Source: SAR116 cluster bacterium AG-390-L20 (lineage in GTDB: Bacteria > Pseudomonadota > Alphaproteobacteria > Puniceispirillales > Marisalimonadaceae). Taken from it: a stretch of DNA of 64,000 nt. The DNA is taken from NCBI GenBank assembly GCA_003278095.1, contig QCHB01000002.1:160210-224209 (forward strand), read 5' to 3'. Each line of letters starts with the position of its first letter. Position 1 is the first letter of the stretch. Shown here in pieces: positions 19,592-28,109 of this stretch. Both the position numbers and the translations under genes were made by a program. Under the pieces are notes generated by a model. The model saw nothing but the letters and a program-made list of their open reading frames with translations, made no database searches and was not told where the DNA came from.

Positions 19592-22210
19592 TTGTCTGAA
19601 GAAAACAACAAACCTTCAAATCATTCTTTAATTTCTATTACTGACGAAATGAAAAAATCTTATCTAGATTATGCCATGAGTGTAATAGTTTCTAGAGCTC
19701 TGCCGGATGTAAGAGATGGGTTGAAACCTGTTCATAGAAGAATTCTTTATGCTATGATTGAAGGTGGTTATGATTGGTCAAAGCCTTATCGAAAATCTGC
19801 AAGAGTTGTAGGTGATGTTATGGGTAATTATCATCCCCATGGTGATACGGCTATTTATGATTCAATGGTAAGAATGGCCCAAGATTTTTCTATGAGATTA
19901 ATTCTAGTTGACGGTCAAGGTAATTTTGGATCCGTGGATGGAGATCCTCCTGCAGCAATGAGATATACTGAATCTAGGTTGGCCAAATCTTCTGAGAGTT
20001 TATTAAGAGATATTGATAAAGATACTATTGACTATATCCCTAATTATGATGAGTCGCAGTCTGAACCTTCTGTTTTACCTGCAGAATTTCCTAATATGTT
20101 AGTCAATGGGGCTGGTGGCATAGCAGTAGGTATGGCAACTAACATTCCACCTCACAATCCAGGAGAAGTTGTAAGAGCATGTAAAGCTTTGATAGACAAT
20201 CCAGAATTAAGTTTAGAGGAATTGATGGAAATAATTCCTGGACCAGATTTTCCTACAGCTGCTCTAATAATGGGCAGGTCGGGTATTAGGGAGGCTTTTA
20301 AATCTGGTAGAGGTAGCATAATTATGCGTTCTAGAGCAGAAATTATACAAACTGGTAAAAATGCTGATCGTGAAATGATAGTTATTACTGAAATACCATT
20401 TCAAGTTAATAAAGCTCTTGTTTTAGAAAAAATTGGAGAATTGATTAGGGATAAAACGATTGAAGGAATTTCTGATTTAAGGGATGAATCCGATAGAAAT
20501 GGCATGAGAATTGTTATCGAGATAAAAAGAGATGTCCAAGGGGATGTGGTTTTAAATCAATTGTGGAGGCATACAAGACTGCAAACTAGTTTTCCAGTAA
20601 ATATGCTCGCTTTAGATCGTGGACAGCCAAAGCAATTAGGACTGATTGAAATCCTAAAAGCATTTATAGATTTCAGGTTTGAAGTTGTAATAAGAAGAAC
20701 AAAGTTTCTTCTAAATAAAGCAAGAAATAGAGCTCATATTTTAGCTGGGTTAATGGTTGCTATAACAAGTATAGATGAGATAATAGAGCTTATAAAATCG
20801 TCTACTGATCCAGAAAGCGCACGTAATCAATTATGTTCAAAAACTTGGCCTGCTAAAGAAGTTGAAGCCTTCATTAATTTAATCGATGACCCAAATCATC
20901 AAATAGTTGATAATAATTATACTTTGTCTGTTACTCAAGCTAAGGCAATTTTAGAGTTAAGGTTGCAAAGACTTACAGGTATGGAAAGAGCTAAACTAGA
21001 AAAAGAGACCCAGGAATTATCTGAACAAATTAATAAGTATTTAATAATTCTTTCGGATAAAAATAAATTAACTAATCTTATACAAACTGAACTTGATGAA
21101 GTTTTAAGCCGAATTGATGATCCTAGACGTACTGAGATTAATGATAGTGCTGTAGACCATGACGATGAAGACCTTATTCAGAAAGAAGACATGGTTGTAA
21201 CGGTTAGTCATAGAGGTTACATAAAAAGGGTTTCATTATCTACATATAAAGCCCAAAGAAGAGGTGGAAAAGGTAGAGCTGGGATGAAAATGAGAGACGA
21301 AGATACAGTAACCTCTCTATTTGTAACAAACACTCATACACCAATATTGTTTTTCACTTCATCAGGTATGGTTTATCAATTAAAATGCTATAAACTACCC
21401 GAGTCTGCTCCTCAAGCGCTAGGTAAACCCATGATTAATTTGTTACCTATTGATCAAGACGAAAATATACACACTGTAATGCCTATGCCTGAAGATGAAG
21501 AAACTTGGCAAAATTTACAAATTATTTTTGCTACTAAAAATGGAAATATTAGAAGAAATCAACTGAGTGATTTTACTAATATCAGACAAAACGGTAAAAT
21601 TGCTATGAAGTTAAATGAGGAAGATGAACTGGTTTCAGTAATTCCGTGTGGTGATAAGGACAACATCCTTTTAGCTACCAGATTAGGAAAGGCAATAAGA
21701 TTTGATGTGCATGATGTTAGGGTTTTTGTAGGTAGAGGCTCGTCAGGAGTAAGAGGAATTAGATTAAAGCCAAACGACTATGTTGTATCAATGTCATTAA
21801 TACCAAATTTAGAAAATAGATTTATACTGTCCGTTACCGAAAATGGTTTTGGAAAACGTACACCGATTGACGATTACAGGATGACTAATAGAGGGGGGCA
21901 AGGTGTAGCTAATATAGAATGTTCAGCGCGAAATGGCCCCGTTGTCGCTTCATACGTAGCTTCTGAAGATGATCAAATAATGTTAGTAACAAATTCAGGT
22001 AAATTAATAAGAATACGCGTTCACGGTGGAGAAGGTGATTCAATAAGAGTTGCAGGAAGAAAAACCCAGGGTGTAAGGTTGTTTGATGTTGAAGAAGGTG
22101 AAAAAGTAGTGTCAGTTGCATTGTTAAGTGAAAATGAAGATGAACAGGATGAAGAAAATTTAGAAGTTCTAGTTGAAAATAAAAAAGAAGGCAAAGAACT
22201 TGAAAGTTAA
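19592..22210 (+). CDS. gyrA: DNA gyrase subunit A
   Basis: The 872-aa breakage-reunion subunit of gyrase. The catalytic tyrosine is Y125 in AMRYTESR. The quinolone-determining stretch reads [13 protein letters not shown], with Thr 86 and Asp 90 at the E. coli Ser83/Asp87 positions. The C-terminal beta-pinwheel carries the GyrA box QRRGGKG (about 555-561), which is needed for DNA wrapping and distinguishes GyrA from ParC. The tail is acidic ([12 protein letters not shown]). The start is TTG, with GGAG 7 bp upstream. Confidence 0.96.
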   Translation: MSEENNKPSNHSLISITDEMKKSYLDYAMSVIVSRALPDVRDGLKPVHRRILYAMIEGGYDWSKPYRKSARVVGDVMGNYHPHGDTAIYDSMVRMAQDFSMRLILVDGQGNFGSVDGDPPAAMRYTESRLAKSSESLLRDIDKDTIDYIPNYDESQSEPSVLPAEFPNMLVNGAGGIAVGMATNIPPHNPGEVVRACKALIDNPELSLEELMEIIPGPDFPTAALIMGRSGIREAFKSGRGSIIMRSRAEIIQTGKNADREMIVITEIPFQVNKALVLEKIGELIRDKTIEGISDLRDESDRNGMRIVIEIKRDVQGDVVLNQLWRHTRLQTSFPVNMLALDRGQPKQLGLIEILKAFIDFRFEVVIRRTKFLLNKARNRAHILAGLMVAITSIDEIIELIKSSTDPESARNQLCSKTWPAKEVEAFINLIDDPNHQIVDNNYTLSVTQAKAILELRLQRLTGMERAKLEKETQELSEQINKYLIILSDKNKLTNLIQTELDEVLSRIDDPRRTEINDSAVDHDDEDLIQKEDMVVTVSHRGYIKRVSLSTYKAQRRGGKGRAGMKMRDEDTVTSLFVTNTHTPILFFTSSGMVYQLKCYKLPESAPQALGKPMINLLPIDQDENIHTVMPMPEDEETWQNLQIIFATKNGNIRRNQLSDFTNIRQNGKIAMKLNEEDELVSVIPCGDKDNILLATRLGKAIRFDVHDVRVFVGRGSSGVRGIRLKPNDYVVSMSLIPNLENRFILSVTENGFGKRTPIDDYRMTNRGGQGVANIECSARNGPVVASYVASEDDQIMLVTNSGKLIRIRVHGGEGDSIRVAGRKTQGVRLFDVEEGEKVVSVALLSENEDEQDEENLEVLVENKKEGKELES

Positions 22211-22231
22211 AATGTTAATCGAGGTTTGTGT

Positions 22232-22756
22232 TTGAAAAGAATAGCATTATATCCAGGAACTTTCGACCCTGTAACAAATGGTCATTTAGATATTATTCAT
22301 AGAGCAAGTTCGCTTTGTGAAGTTCTTATAGTAGGTGTTGCAGAAAATATTGGTAAAAATCCTTTTTTTAACATTTCTCAAAGAAAATCTCTTATTGAAG
22401 AGGCAGTAAATACTAGTGACATTAAATCTAAAAGGAAACTGGGAGAGATTAAAGTTAAAAGTTTTGACAATCTGCTTATTGATTTTGCCAGATCTAATTC
22501 AGTAACTATGATTATAAGAGGCTTAAGAGCTGTGTCAGATTTTGATTATGAGTTTCAAATGGCTGGTATGAACGCTAGGTTAGCAAATGATATTGAAACT
22601 GTATTTTTGACCGCTTCAGAGAGACATCAGTTTGTTGCTTCAAAATTTGTAAAAGAAATAGCTCTTTTAGGAGGAGATATTTCTTCTTTTGTTCCGCCTA
22701 ATGTTGATCAAGCTATTGAAAACAAAAAAAACACTGAAATTAAACTTAAAACTTGA
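22232..22756 (+). CDS. coaD: Phosphopantetheine adenylyltransferase
   Basis: Penultimate enzyme of coenzyme A synthesis, 174 aa. The nucleotidyltransferase motif is GTFDPVTNGHLDII, and the C-terminal ISSFVPPNV block and IRGLRAVSDFDYE are typical. I prefer TTG 22232 (protein starting MKRIALYPG) to TTG 22226. GAGG at 22221-22224 is 7 bp from the former but only 1 bp from the latter. gyrA-coaD adjacency (21 bp) is common in alphaproteobacteria. Confidence 0.94.
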   Translation: MKRIALYPGTFDPVTNGHLDIIHRASSLCEVLIVGVAENIGKNPFFNISQRKSLIEEAVNTSDIKSKRKLGEIKVKSFDNLLIDFARSNSVTMIIRGLRAVSDFDYEFQMAGMNARLANDIETVFLTASERHQFVASKFVKEIALLGGDISSFVPPNVDQAIENKKNTEIKLKT

Positions 22757-22772
22757 TTATAATATTATAATC
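22755..22772. promoter_or_regulatory. 18-bp AT palindrome before tRNA-Lys
   Basis: GATTATAATATTATAATC is a perfect palindrome beginning inside the coaD stop codon and ending 21 bp before tRNA-Lys. It contains TATAAT on both strands, so the right half could serve as the tRNA -10 box. It may also act as a weak transcription end for coaD. Which role applies cannot be told from sequence. Confidence 0.35.
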
Positions 22773-22793
22773 ACATAGTTTCTTTTTATCTTA

Positions 22794-22869
22794 GGGCGCG
22801 TAGCTCAGTTGGTAGAGCAATTGACTTTTAATCAATGGGTCACAGGTTCGAATCCTGTCGCGCTCACCA
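22794..22869 (+). tRNA. tRNA-Lys (anticodon TTT)
   Basis: A 76-nt cloverleaf with CCA encoded. The acceptor is GGGCGCG pairing with CGCGCTC (one G-T pair), and the D arm reads GCTCAGTTGGTAGAGC. The anticodon stem ATTGA/TCAAT surrounds loop CTTTTAA with anticodon TTT, and the T arm is ACAGG-TTCGAAT-CCTGT. The discriminator base is A. It marks the right edge of the conserved core gene block; what follows is accessory. Confidence 0.97.
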
Positions 22870-22891
22870 CTTTTCCTAATTTGAAAAGTGG
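22867..22891 (+). terminator. Hairpin overlapping the tRNA CCA end
   Basis: CCACTTTTC (22867-22875) pairs perfectly over 9 bp with GAAAAGTGG (22883-22891), with loop CTAATTT. The left arm starts with the CCA of tRNA-Lys. It is not followed by a T run, so it may act in tRNA 3' end formation or as a weak terminator. It would compete with the mature 3' end only in the precursor. Confidence 0.45.
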
Positions 22892-22903
22892 TAACAAATT
22901 TAA

Positions 22904-23003
22904 TGACCTAGCTTATAATTCATTGAAAACATTATCTGATTTAAAATATCCTTAACTAAAACGCACCTATTTGGTTCTTAGGGTATACTTATAAGTTAGG
23001 TCA
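22904..23003. other. Nested inverted repeats, possible structured RNA or MITE-like remnant
   Basis: The outer arms are 15 bp: TGACCTAGCTTATAA (22904-22918) against TTATAAGTTAGGTCA (22989-23003), with one G-T pair in RNA. Inside, ATATCCT (22946-22952) pairs with AGGGTAT (22980-22986), and above it AACTAA (22954-22959) pairs with TTGGTT (22971-22976), leaving an 11-base loop. The rest of the 223-bp gap between tRNA-Lys and the next gene has no coding potential. It could be a small RNA, a leader of the downstream gene, or a short element with inverted ends. I recognise no known family. Confidence 0.4.
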
Positions 23004-23092
23004 GAATTCCTCCCAAAAGCATAAGGGGTCTTGTAAATTTTAAATTTAAATTTTAAAGTATGTAAAATTATTTAACATATAGTGGCTATTTT

Positions 23093-23551
23093 ATGAATAA
23101 ATCTGAAGTTTTATTTGATCATTTTTGTTTTGCTCAGGCGGCTTTTGAAAGCTCAAGACACGTTTATAGACGAGAACATAGTCCTGGTCAGGTTCGACGG
23201 TTATTTAATATTAGTTTTACAGCATTTGAGCTTCGTAGATACATGATGAATTTCTATTTTTCAAAGGGAAGCTTTACTATATCAGAACTTGTAAAGGTTT
23301 CTGATTTTAGTCGGCCAACAGTAAGTTCAACAGTTCATGAAGCCTTAAATCTTAAATACTTAGAGAAAATAAAGGGAAACAGAGACTCTCGTAGAAATGA
23401 CTATCGTCCTACAAAGCCAATGCTTGATGCCTGGCGTAATTATTGTAATGCTCTTTTAGTAAATCCTAAATTTGATCACGCTTTAAGGCTTGCCCAAACA
23501 GTTATTTTAACTCGTGAATCAGAAAGCCAATCTTTAAAAAAAAATATGTAA
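23093..23551 (+). CDS. Winged-helix transcriptional regulator, MarR-like
   Basis: A 152-aa protein with a central winged helix (about 55-115): FTISELVKVSDFSRPTVSST is the helix-turn-helix, and IKGNRDSRRNDYRPT the wing. It is the first gene of a rightward run with the alpha/beta hydrolase and the peptide-type ABC importer, and is the likely local regulator. Arginine is often encoded by CGN, unlike the core genes. Ligand and operator are unknown. Confidence 0.65.
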   Translation: MNKSEVLFDHFCFAQAAFESSRHVYRREHSPGQVRRLFNISFTAFELRRYMMNFYFSKGSFTISELVKVSDFSRPTVSSTVHEALNLKYLEKIKGNRDSRRNDYRPTKPMLDAWRNYCNALLVNPKFDHALRLAQTVILTRESESQSLKKNM

Positions 23552-23580
23552 AATTTTTTACTCTATTTTTATTAATTTAT

Positions 23581-23612
23581 GCGGTTTATTTTAAAATTTG
23601 ATTTTAAAACGG
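23581..23612. promoter_or_regulatory. Paired TTTTAAAA motifs upstream of the hydrolase gene
   Basis: Two TTTTAAAA palindromes (23589-23596 and 23602-23609), 13 bp apart centre to centre, are flanked by CGG on both sides. They lie just upstream of the hydrolase/ABC operon and downstream of the regulator gene. They are a possible operator, but such AT-rich motifs arise easily by chance here. Confidence 0.2.
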
Positions 23613-23645
23613 ATTATTGCTGTTTATAATTTTTAGGATAATTTT

Positions 23646-24497
23646 TTGTTAGAATTTAATGCACCAACATTAAAATATTTACCTCACAGACACGGACATA
23701 TTGCTTATAGAGATACTGGTGTGGGCCCTACTTTATTTCTTCTTCATGGTATGAATGGTAACAGTAAAAGTTGGACTAATTTATTTCATTCATTAAATTC
23801 TTCTTATAGATTAATTGCTTGGGATGCTCCTAGTTTTGGAAAGTCTGATGTGTTTGGTGATAGTATAGAAGAATATAAAAATGCGGCTAAAGCTTTAATT
23901 AGAACTCTAAAGTTAGAAAATATTATTTTAATTGGACATTCAATGGGTGGCTTAATAGCAACTCAATTAGCTAATGATCATGATGTTTCTATTTCAGGTT
24001 TGATTTTATCTTCAACACATTTAGGCTTTGGGCGGCCAAAGGGTGATGTATTAATGGCACGTTACGCGAATAGGATTGAAACATTTAATTCAAAGCAGTC
24101 TAATATTGATTATTCCATAGAACGTGCGCAACGTAACACACCTGAGGGCACACCTCGGACGGTTATTGAGTTCCTTGCAAATGTTGCTTTAGGTATTCGT
24201 TTAGAAAGTATTCGTGATGGTGGTCGTATGAGCCAAGAAACCGACAATACGACCATTTGTAATAATCTCAAAGTGCCAGTACTTATTCTATCTGGTGCTA
24301 AAGATACTGTAATTTCGACTGAAATGCATGCGTCTCTAATCGCAGCCCTTCCAGGAGCAACTGAAGTCGTCTTCCCCAAAGCGGGCCATGCCTCTTATGC
24401 TGAATACCCTGACCAATTTATTTTTGAGGTTACAGAGTTTGCTAAAAAAGTGTGGAATTTAAATGGGGCCGTTTTAACTAAAACTAAAATAAATTGA
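23646..24497 (+). CDS. Alpha/beta-fold hydrolase
   Basis: A 283-aa serine hydrolase. The oxyanion segment LLHGMNGNSKSW is near 33-43, the nucleophile elbow GHSMGG at 97-102 (Ser 99), the acid Asp near 221 in SGAKDTVIS, and the catalytic His near 248 in AGHASYAEYP. It has no signal peptide, so is cytoplasmic. It starts at TTG with AGGA 7 bp upstream. Being 11 bp before the binding-protein gene suggests it acts on an imported substrate (ester, amide or lactone), but the substrate is unknown. Confidence 0.85.
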   Translation: MLEFNAPTLKYLPHRHGHIAYRDTGVGPTLFLLHGMNGNSKSWTNLFHSLNSSYRLIAWDAPSFGKSDVFGDSIEEYKNAAKALIRTLKLENIILIGHSMGGLIATQLANDHDVSISGLILSSTHLGFGRPKGDVLMARYANRIETFNSKQSNIDYSIERAQRNTPEGTPRTVIEFLANVALGIRLESIRDGGRMSQETDNTTICNNLKVPVLILSGAKDTVISTEMHASLIAALPGATEVVFPKAGHASYAEYPDQFIFEVTEFAKKVWNLNGAVLTKTKIN

Positions 24498-24508
24498 AAG
24501 GGAGAAAA

Positions 24509-26098
24509 ATGAATAAATCTTTTTTAAAAGTTGTGACATTTGTTGTAGCTATTTCGTCAGTGATAGGATTTTCATCGAGCTCTGTTTTGTCTGATGATTT
24601 AAAAGTCGCTCTAGCTGCAGAACCAACATCGATGGATCCGCATTATCAGAATTTAACTATAAACAACTCATTTGCAACTCAAGTTTACAATGCTCTTGTT
24701 CTTCAGGATGTAAATCAAAAATTGTTGCCTGGATTAGCTAAATCTTGGAAACCAATTGATGAACTTACTTGGGAGTTCAAGTTAAGACCTGGTGTAAAGT
24801 TTCATAATGGTGCAGCATTTACCTCGGAAGATGTAACAGCTACTATGAAACGTGCCGCAAATGTACCAAATAGTCCCTCTAGTTTTGCTACTTTCATTAA
24901 AGGGAAAAAGTTTGAAATTGTTGATGATTTAACTATTAGAATTTCTACAAAGAAACCTAATCCTTTTATTCCTAATGATATGTCTCGAATTGCTATTATA
25001 GATTCGGCATTTGTTAATTCTACTACAGAAGACTTTAACACTGGTGTTGCCTCATTTGGGACAGGGCCGTTCAAATTTTCTAAATGGTTACCTGGAGATC
25101 TTATCGAAATAAAACGTAACAATGCATATTGGGGTGATAAAGTAAAATGGGATAATATAATCATACGACCAATAAAAGATGGAACTACTAGAACTGCAGC
25201 CTTAATCTCAGGTGATGTTGATTTTATTGAACGAGTTCCTCCATCTGATCTACCAAATTTAGAAAAGCGAAAAGGAATATCAGTATTTAAATCAGTTTCT
25301 AACCGTTCTCTTTATTTAACACTACATATGACAGATAATCCAAGAAGACCATATACTATGGACAATAATGATAAACCTATTGCATCACCGTTCCAGGATG
25401 TTCGTATGCGTAAAGCTGTTTCTTTAGCAATTAATCGACAAGCTATTTCAGATCGTATAATGGATGGACTATCTTCACCAGCTGGTCAATTTTCTCCAAA
25501 AGGATATATTGGTTATTCACCTAATTTAAAACCTGATGTTTATAATCCAAAACGTGCGAAAGAATTAATGGCGGAAGCTGGATATTCAGATGGTTTTAAA
25601 TTAACTATTCATGGCCCAGCTGGTCGATACACTAACGACACTCGTATTCTTGAAGCTATTGCGCAAATGTTATCTAGTATAGGTATTCAAACTAGTGTTG
25701 AAACTATGCCGGCGTCTGTTTTCTTTAAACGTTTTGCTCGTGGTGGAGCAAATAAGACCCCTGAGTTTACAGTGGCAATGTCTGGATATGCCAATGGATC
25801 AGGAGAGCCTTCCCATCCACTGCGAATATTTATACATACTAAACAGAAAAAGCGTGGATATGGGCCTGGTAATAGGAATGGATACAGTAACGCTGAAGTT
25901 GATAAACTTATAGAAGATGGAAGAGCTTCGATGGACGTGTCTAAGGGTGAAAAGAAATTCATAAAAGCTACAGAAATAGCTATGCGTGAGTATGCTTTAC
26001 TTCCAATTCATCATGTTGTTGCTACTTGGGCAGCACGAGAAGGTATTACTTATGAGCAAGGTGCTCTAGATAGTACATTTTTACACTTCATTCGCTAA
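24509..26098 (+). CDS. Peptide-type ABC transporter substrate-binding protein
   Basis: Family 5 solute-binding protein (DppA/OppA type), 529 aa after choosing ATG 24509, which has AAGGGAG 6 bp upstream. It has a signal peptide with cleavage likely after SSSVLS. The typical landmarks are AAEPTSMDPHYQNL, LAKSWKPIDELTWEFKLRPG and FHNGAAFTSEDV, plus the C-terminal WAAREGITYE. It captures oligopeptides or similar compounds in the periplasm and delivers them to the following permeases. The substrate cannot be read from sequence. Confidence 0.9.
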   Translation: MNKSFLKVVTFVVAISSVIGFSSSSVLSDDLKVALAAEPTSMDPHYQNLTINNSFATQVYNALVLQDVNQKLLPGLAKSWKPIDELTWEFKLRPGVKFHNGAAFTSEDVTATMKRAANVPNSPSSFATFIKGKKFEIVDDLTIRISTKKPNPFIPNDMSRIAIIDSAFVNSTTEDFNTGVASFGTGPFKFSKWLPGDLIEIKRNNAYWGDKVKWDNIIIRPIKDGTTRTAALISGDVDFIERVPPSDLPNLEKRKGISVFKSVSNRSLYLTLHMTDNPRRPYTMDNNDKPIASPFQDVRMRKAVSLAINRQAISDRIMDGLSSPAGQFSPKGYIGYSPNLKPDVYNPKRAKELMAEAGYSDGFKLTIHGPAGRYTNDTRILEAIAQMLSSIGIQTSVETMPASVFFKRFARGGANKTPEFTVAMSGYANGSGEPSHPLRIFIHTKQKKRGYGPGNRNGYSNAEVDKLIEDGRASMDVSKGEKKFIKATEIAMREYALLPIHHVVATWAAREGITYEQGALDSTFLHFIR

Positions 26099-26114
26099 TA
26101 ATATTATATTATCG

Positions 26115-26144
26115 TTGGCCTGTCGCAATATTGTTGCAGGCCAA
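26115..26144 (+). other. Intercistronic hairpin after the binding-protein gene
   Basis: TTGGCCT (26115-26121) and GCAA (26125-26128) pair with TTGC-AGGCCAA (26134-26144), giving an 11-bp stem with a 3-nt bulge. No T run follows. Such hairpins between a binding-protein gene and its permease genes commonly stabilise the upstream message or limit read-through, so that the binding protein is made in excess. Confidence 0.55.
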
Positions 26145-26163
26145 TTAGCGAAAGGAAAAAAAA

Positions 26164-27141
26164 ATATTTAGTTTCATTATTAAGCGTGTAATACAAAGTT
26201 TTTTTGTAATACTTTTTATGTCATTAATTGTATTTTTTATGATCAACTTTGTTGGTGACCCTGTTGATATGTTAGTCAATCCTGAGAGTCTGCCAGAAGA
26301 AATCGAAAGGGTACGAAAAGATTTTGGCTTAGATCAACCAGCACATATTCAATATTGGAAATTTTTACAAGGTGCAATGAATGGGAATTTAGGTAATTCT
26401 TTCATTTTTGGGAGACCTGCACTTGCTCTTATTGTTGAACGTTTTCCAGCAACGCTTGAACTTGCTACATGTGCTTTAATTATAGCTATAATAGTTGGTT
26501 TACCATTGGGTATTTTTGCAGGTTTAAAACCTAATAGTTTTGGAACTCGTATTATTATGAGTAGCTCGGTTCTTGGCATATCAATCCCAACTTTTTGGCT
26601 TGGGCTTATGATGATTATAGTTTTCTCTGTAATTTTAGGTTGGCTACCAGTTTCCGGTCGTGGAGAAATAGGATCTTTTCTAGGTATTCAAAGTAGTTTA
26701 TTTACTTATGATGGTTTACTTCATCTCATAATGCCTGCAACTAATCTTGCACTATTCAAAATAGCTATGGTGATACGATTAGCAAGAGCTGGAACTGAAG
26801 AGGTTATGAGTTTTGATTTTATAAAATTTGCTCGTGCAAGAGGGTTGCCTTCTAAAAGAATTGTTCGTTTTCATCTTCTTCCTAATATCCTCATACCTAT
26901 AGTTACTGTTTTAGCGATTGAGTTTGGAACTCTTATAGCCTTTGCAACAGTTACAGAGACTATTTTTGCATGGCCTGGTCTAGGTAAACTAGTTATTGAT
27001 GCAATTATAAATCTTGATCGCCCAATAGTTGTAGCATACTTGATGTTTGTTGTTACTTTGTTCCTAATTTTAAACTTGATTGTGGATATAATGTACGCAT
27101 TTCTTGACCCCCGTGTACGTGTAAAAGGAGAAGATCAATGA
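26164..27141 (+). CDS. Peptide-type ABC permease, DppB-like
   Basis: Inner-membrane permease with six helices and the EAA loop near RLARAGTEEVMSFDFIKFARARGL. The first usual start codon is ATG 26218, but that cuts off the first helix. Upstream the frame stays open and encodes IFSFIIKRVIQSFFVILF, the normal DppB N-terminus. AAAGG lies 8 bp before the ATA at 26164, so I place the start there: either a rare ATA start or one changed base of an ATG. The stop overlaps the next gene by 4 bp. Confidence 0.85.
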   Translation: MFSFIIKRVIQSFFVILFMSLIVFFMINFVGDPVDMLVNPESLPEEIERVRKDFGLDQPAHIQYWKFLQGAMNGNLGNSFIFGRPALALIVERFPATLELATCALIIAIIVGLPLGIFAGLKPNSFGTRIIMSSSVLGISIPTFWLGLMMIIVFSVILGWLPVSGRGEIGSFLGIQSSLFTYDGLLHLIMPATNLALFKIAMVIRLARAGTEEVMSFDFIKFARARGLPSKRIVRFHLLPNILIPIVTVLAIEFGTLIAFATVTETIFAWPGLGKLVIDAIINLDRPIVVAYLMFVVTLFLILNLIVDIMYAFLDPRVRVKGEDQ

Positions 27142-28046
27142 GCGAAATAAAGCTTATATCTGAAAACAAAATTAATATAGGAACAAACTCCAAAATTTTA
27201 TTAAGAAAATTTACTAGGCCTTCTACTTTAATTTCTCTTGGTTTACTTTTTTTAATAATATTTTGTGCGTTATTTGCCTCTATTTTAGCACCAACCAACC
27301 CATATGATTTAAAGGTTGTAAGTATTTTAGATTCTCGTCTCTCCCCAGGAGATAAAATGTTAAATGGAACTGTGGCTTGGTTAGGGACTGATGGAGCTGG
27401 TCGAGATGTGCTAAGTGCAATTATTTTTGGACTTCGTACTAGTTTAGTTGTAGCTATTAGTAGTGCAGTTATAGCGTTAATTGTAGGTCTATTTGTTGGA
27501 CTAATTGCGGGATTTTATGGAGGTAAAATTGATGCATTTTTAATGCGCATTGTAGATATACAATTATCATTTCCTGCAATTTTAGTCGCATTAGTGTTAT
27601 TGGCCTTGTTAGGTAAGGGAATTGATAAGGTTATTATTGCATTAGCAATAGTACAATGGGCGATATATGCGCGAACAGTTCGAGCTGCTGCTATAGTTGA
27701 ACGAAATAAAGAGTATATACAAGCAGCATCTTGTTTAGGCTTAAGTAATTCTCTTATCATTTGGAAACATCTTTTACCCAATAGCATTTCACCATTAATT
27801 GTTTTAGCTACCTTGCAAACAGCTCATTCAATATCTATAGAAGCAACACTAAGTTTTTTGGGTGTTGGAGTGCCAATTACAGAGCCATCACTTGGCTCAT
27901 TGATTTCAAATGGCTTTGATTTTATTTTGTCTGGTGCTTATTGGATTACTTTTTTCCCAGGCCTTATGTTGTTAGCTACTGTAGCTGCAATTAATATTTT
28001 TGGAGATCAATTAAGAATTATATTAAATCCTAGGGTTAATAGATGA
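27138..28046 (+). CDS. Peptide-type ABC permease, DppC-like
   Basis: A 302-aa inner-membrane protein with six helices. It has an N-terminal DppC-type region, WLGTDGAGRDVLSAIIFGLRTSL, and the EAA loop EYIQAASCLGLSNSLIIWKHLLPNSI that contacts the ATPase. It overlaps the DppB-like gene by 4 bp (ATGA), so the two are translationally coupled. Confidence 0.92.
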   Translation: MSEIKLISENKINIGTNSKILLRKFTRPSTLISLGLLFLIIFCALFASILAPTNPYDLKVVSILDSRLSPGDKMLNGTVAWLGTDGAGRDVLSAIIFGLRTSLVVAISSAVIALIVGLFVGLIAGFYGGKIDAFLMRIVDIQLSFPAILVALVLLALLGKGIDKVIIALAIVQWAIYARTVRAAAIVERNKEYIQAASCLGLSNSLIIWKHLLPNSISPLIVLATLQTAHSISIEATLSFLGVGVPITEPSLGSLISNGFDFILSGAYWITFFPGLMLLATVAAINIFGDQLRIILNPRVNR

Positions 28047-28109
28047 GACTTCTTAACGTTTACAAGATACTTTTGAAAAAGATTTACCTAAACTTTGGAT
28101 TAAAAAATA

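Noticed and set aside
22870..23092. Known riboswitch or T-box leader
   Set aside because: The nested stems match no riboswitch consensus I know, there is no T-box sequence, and the following gene is a regulator rather than a biosynthetic or synthetase gene.
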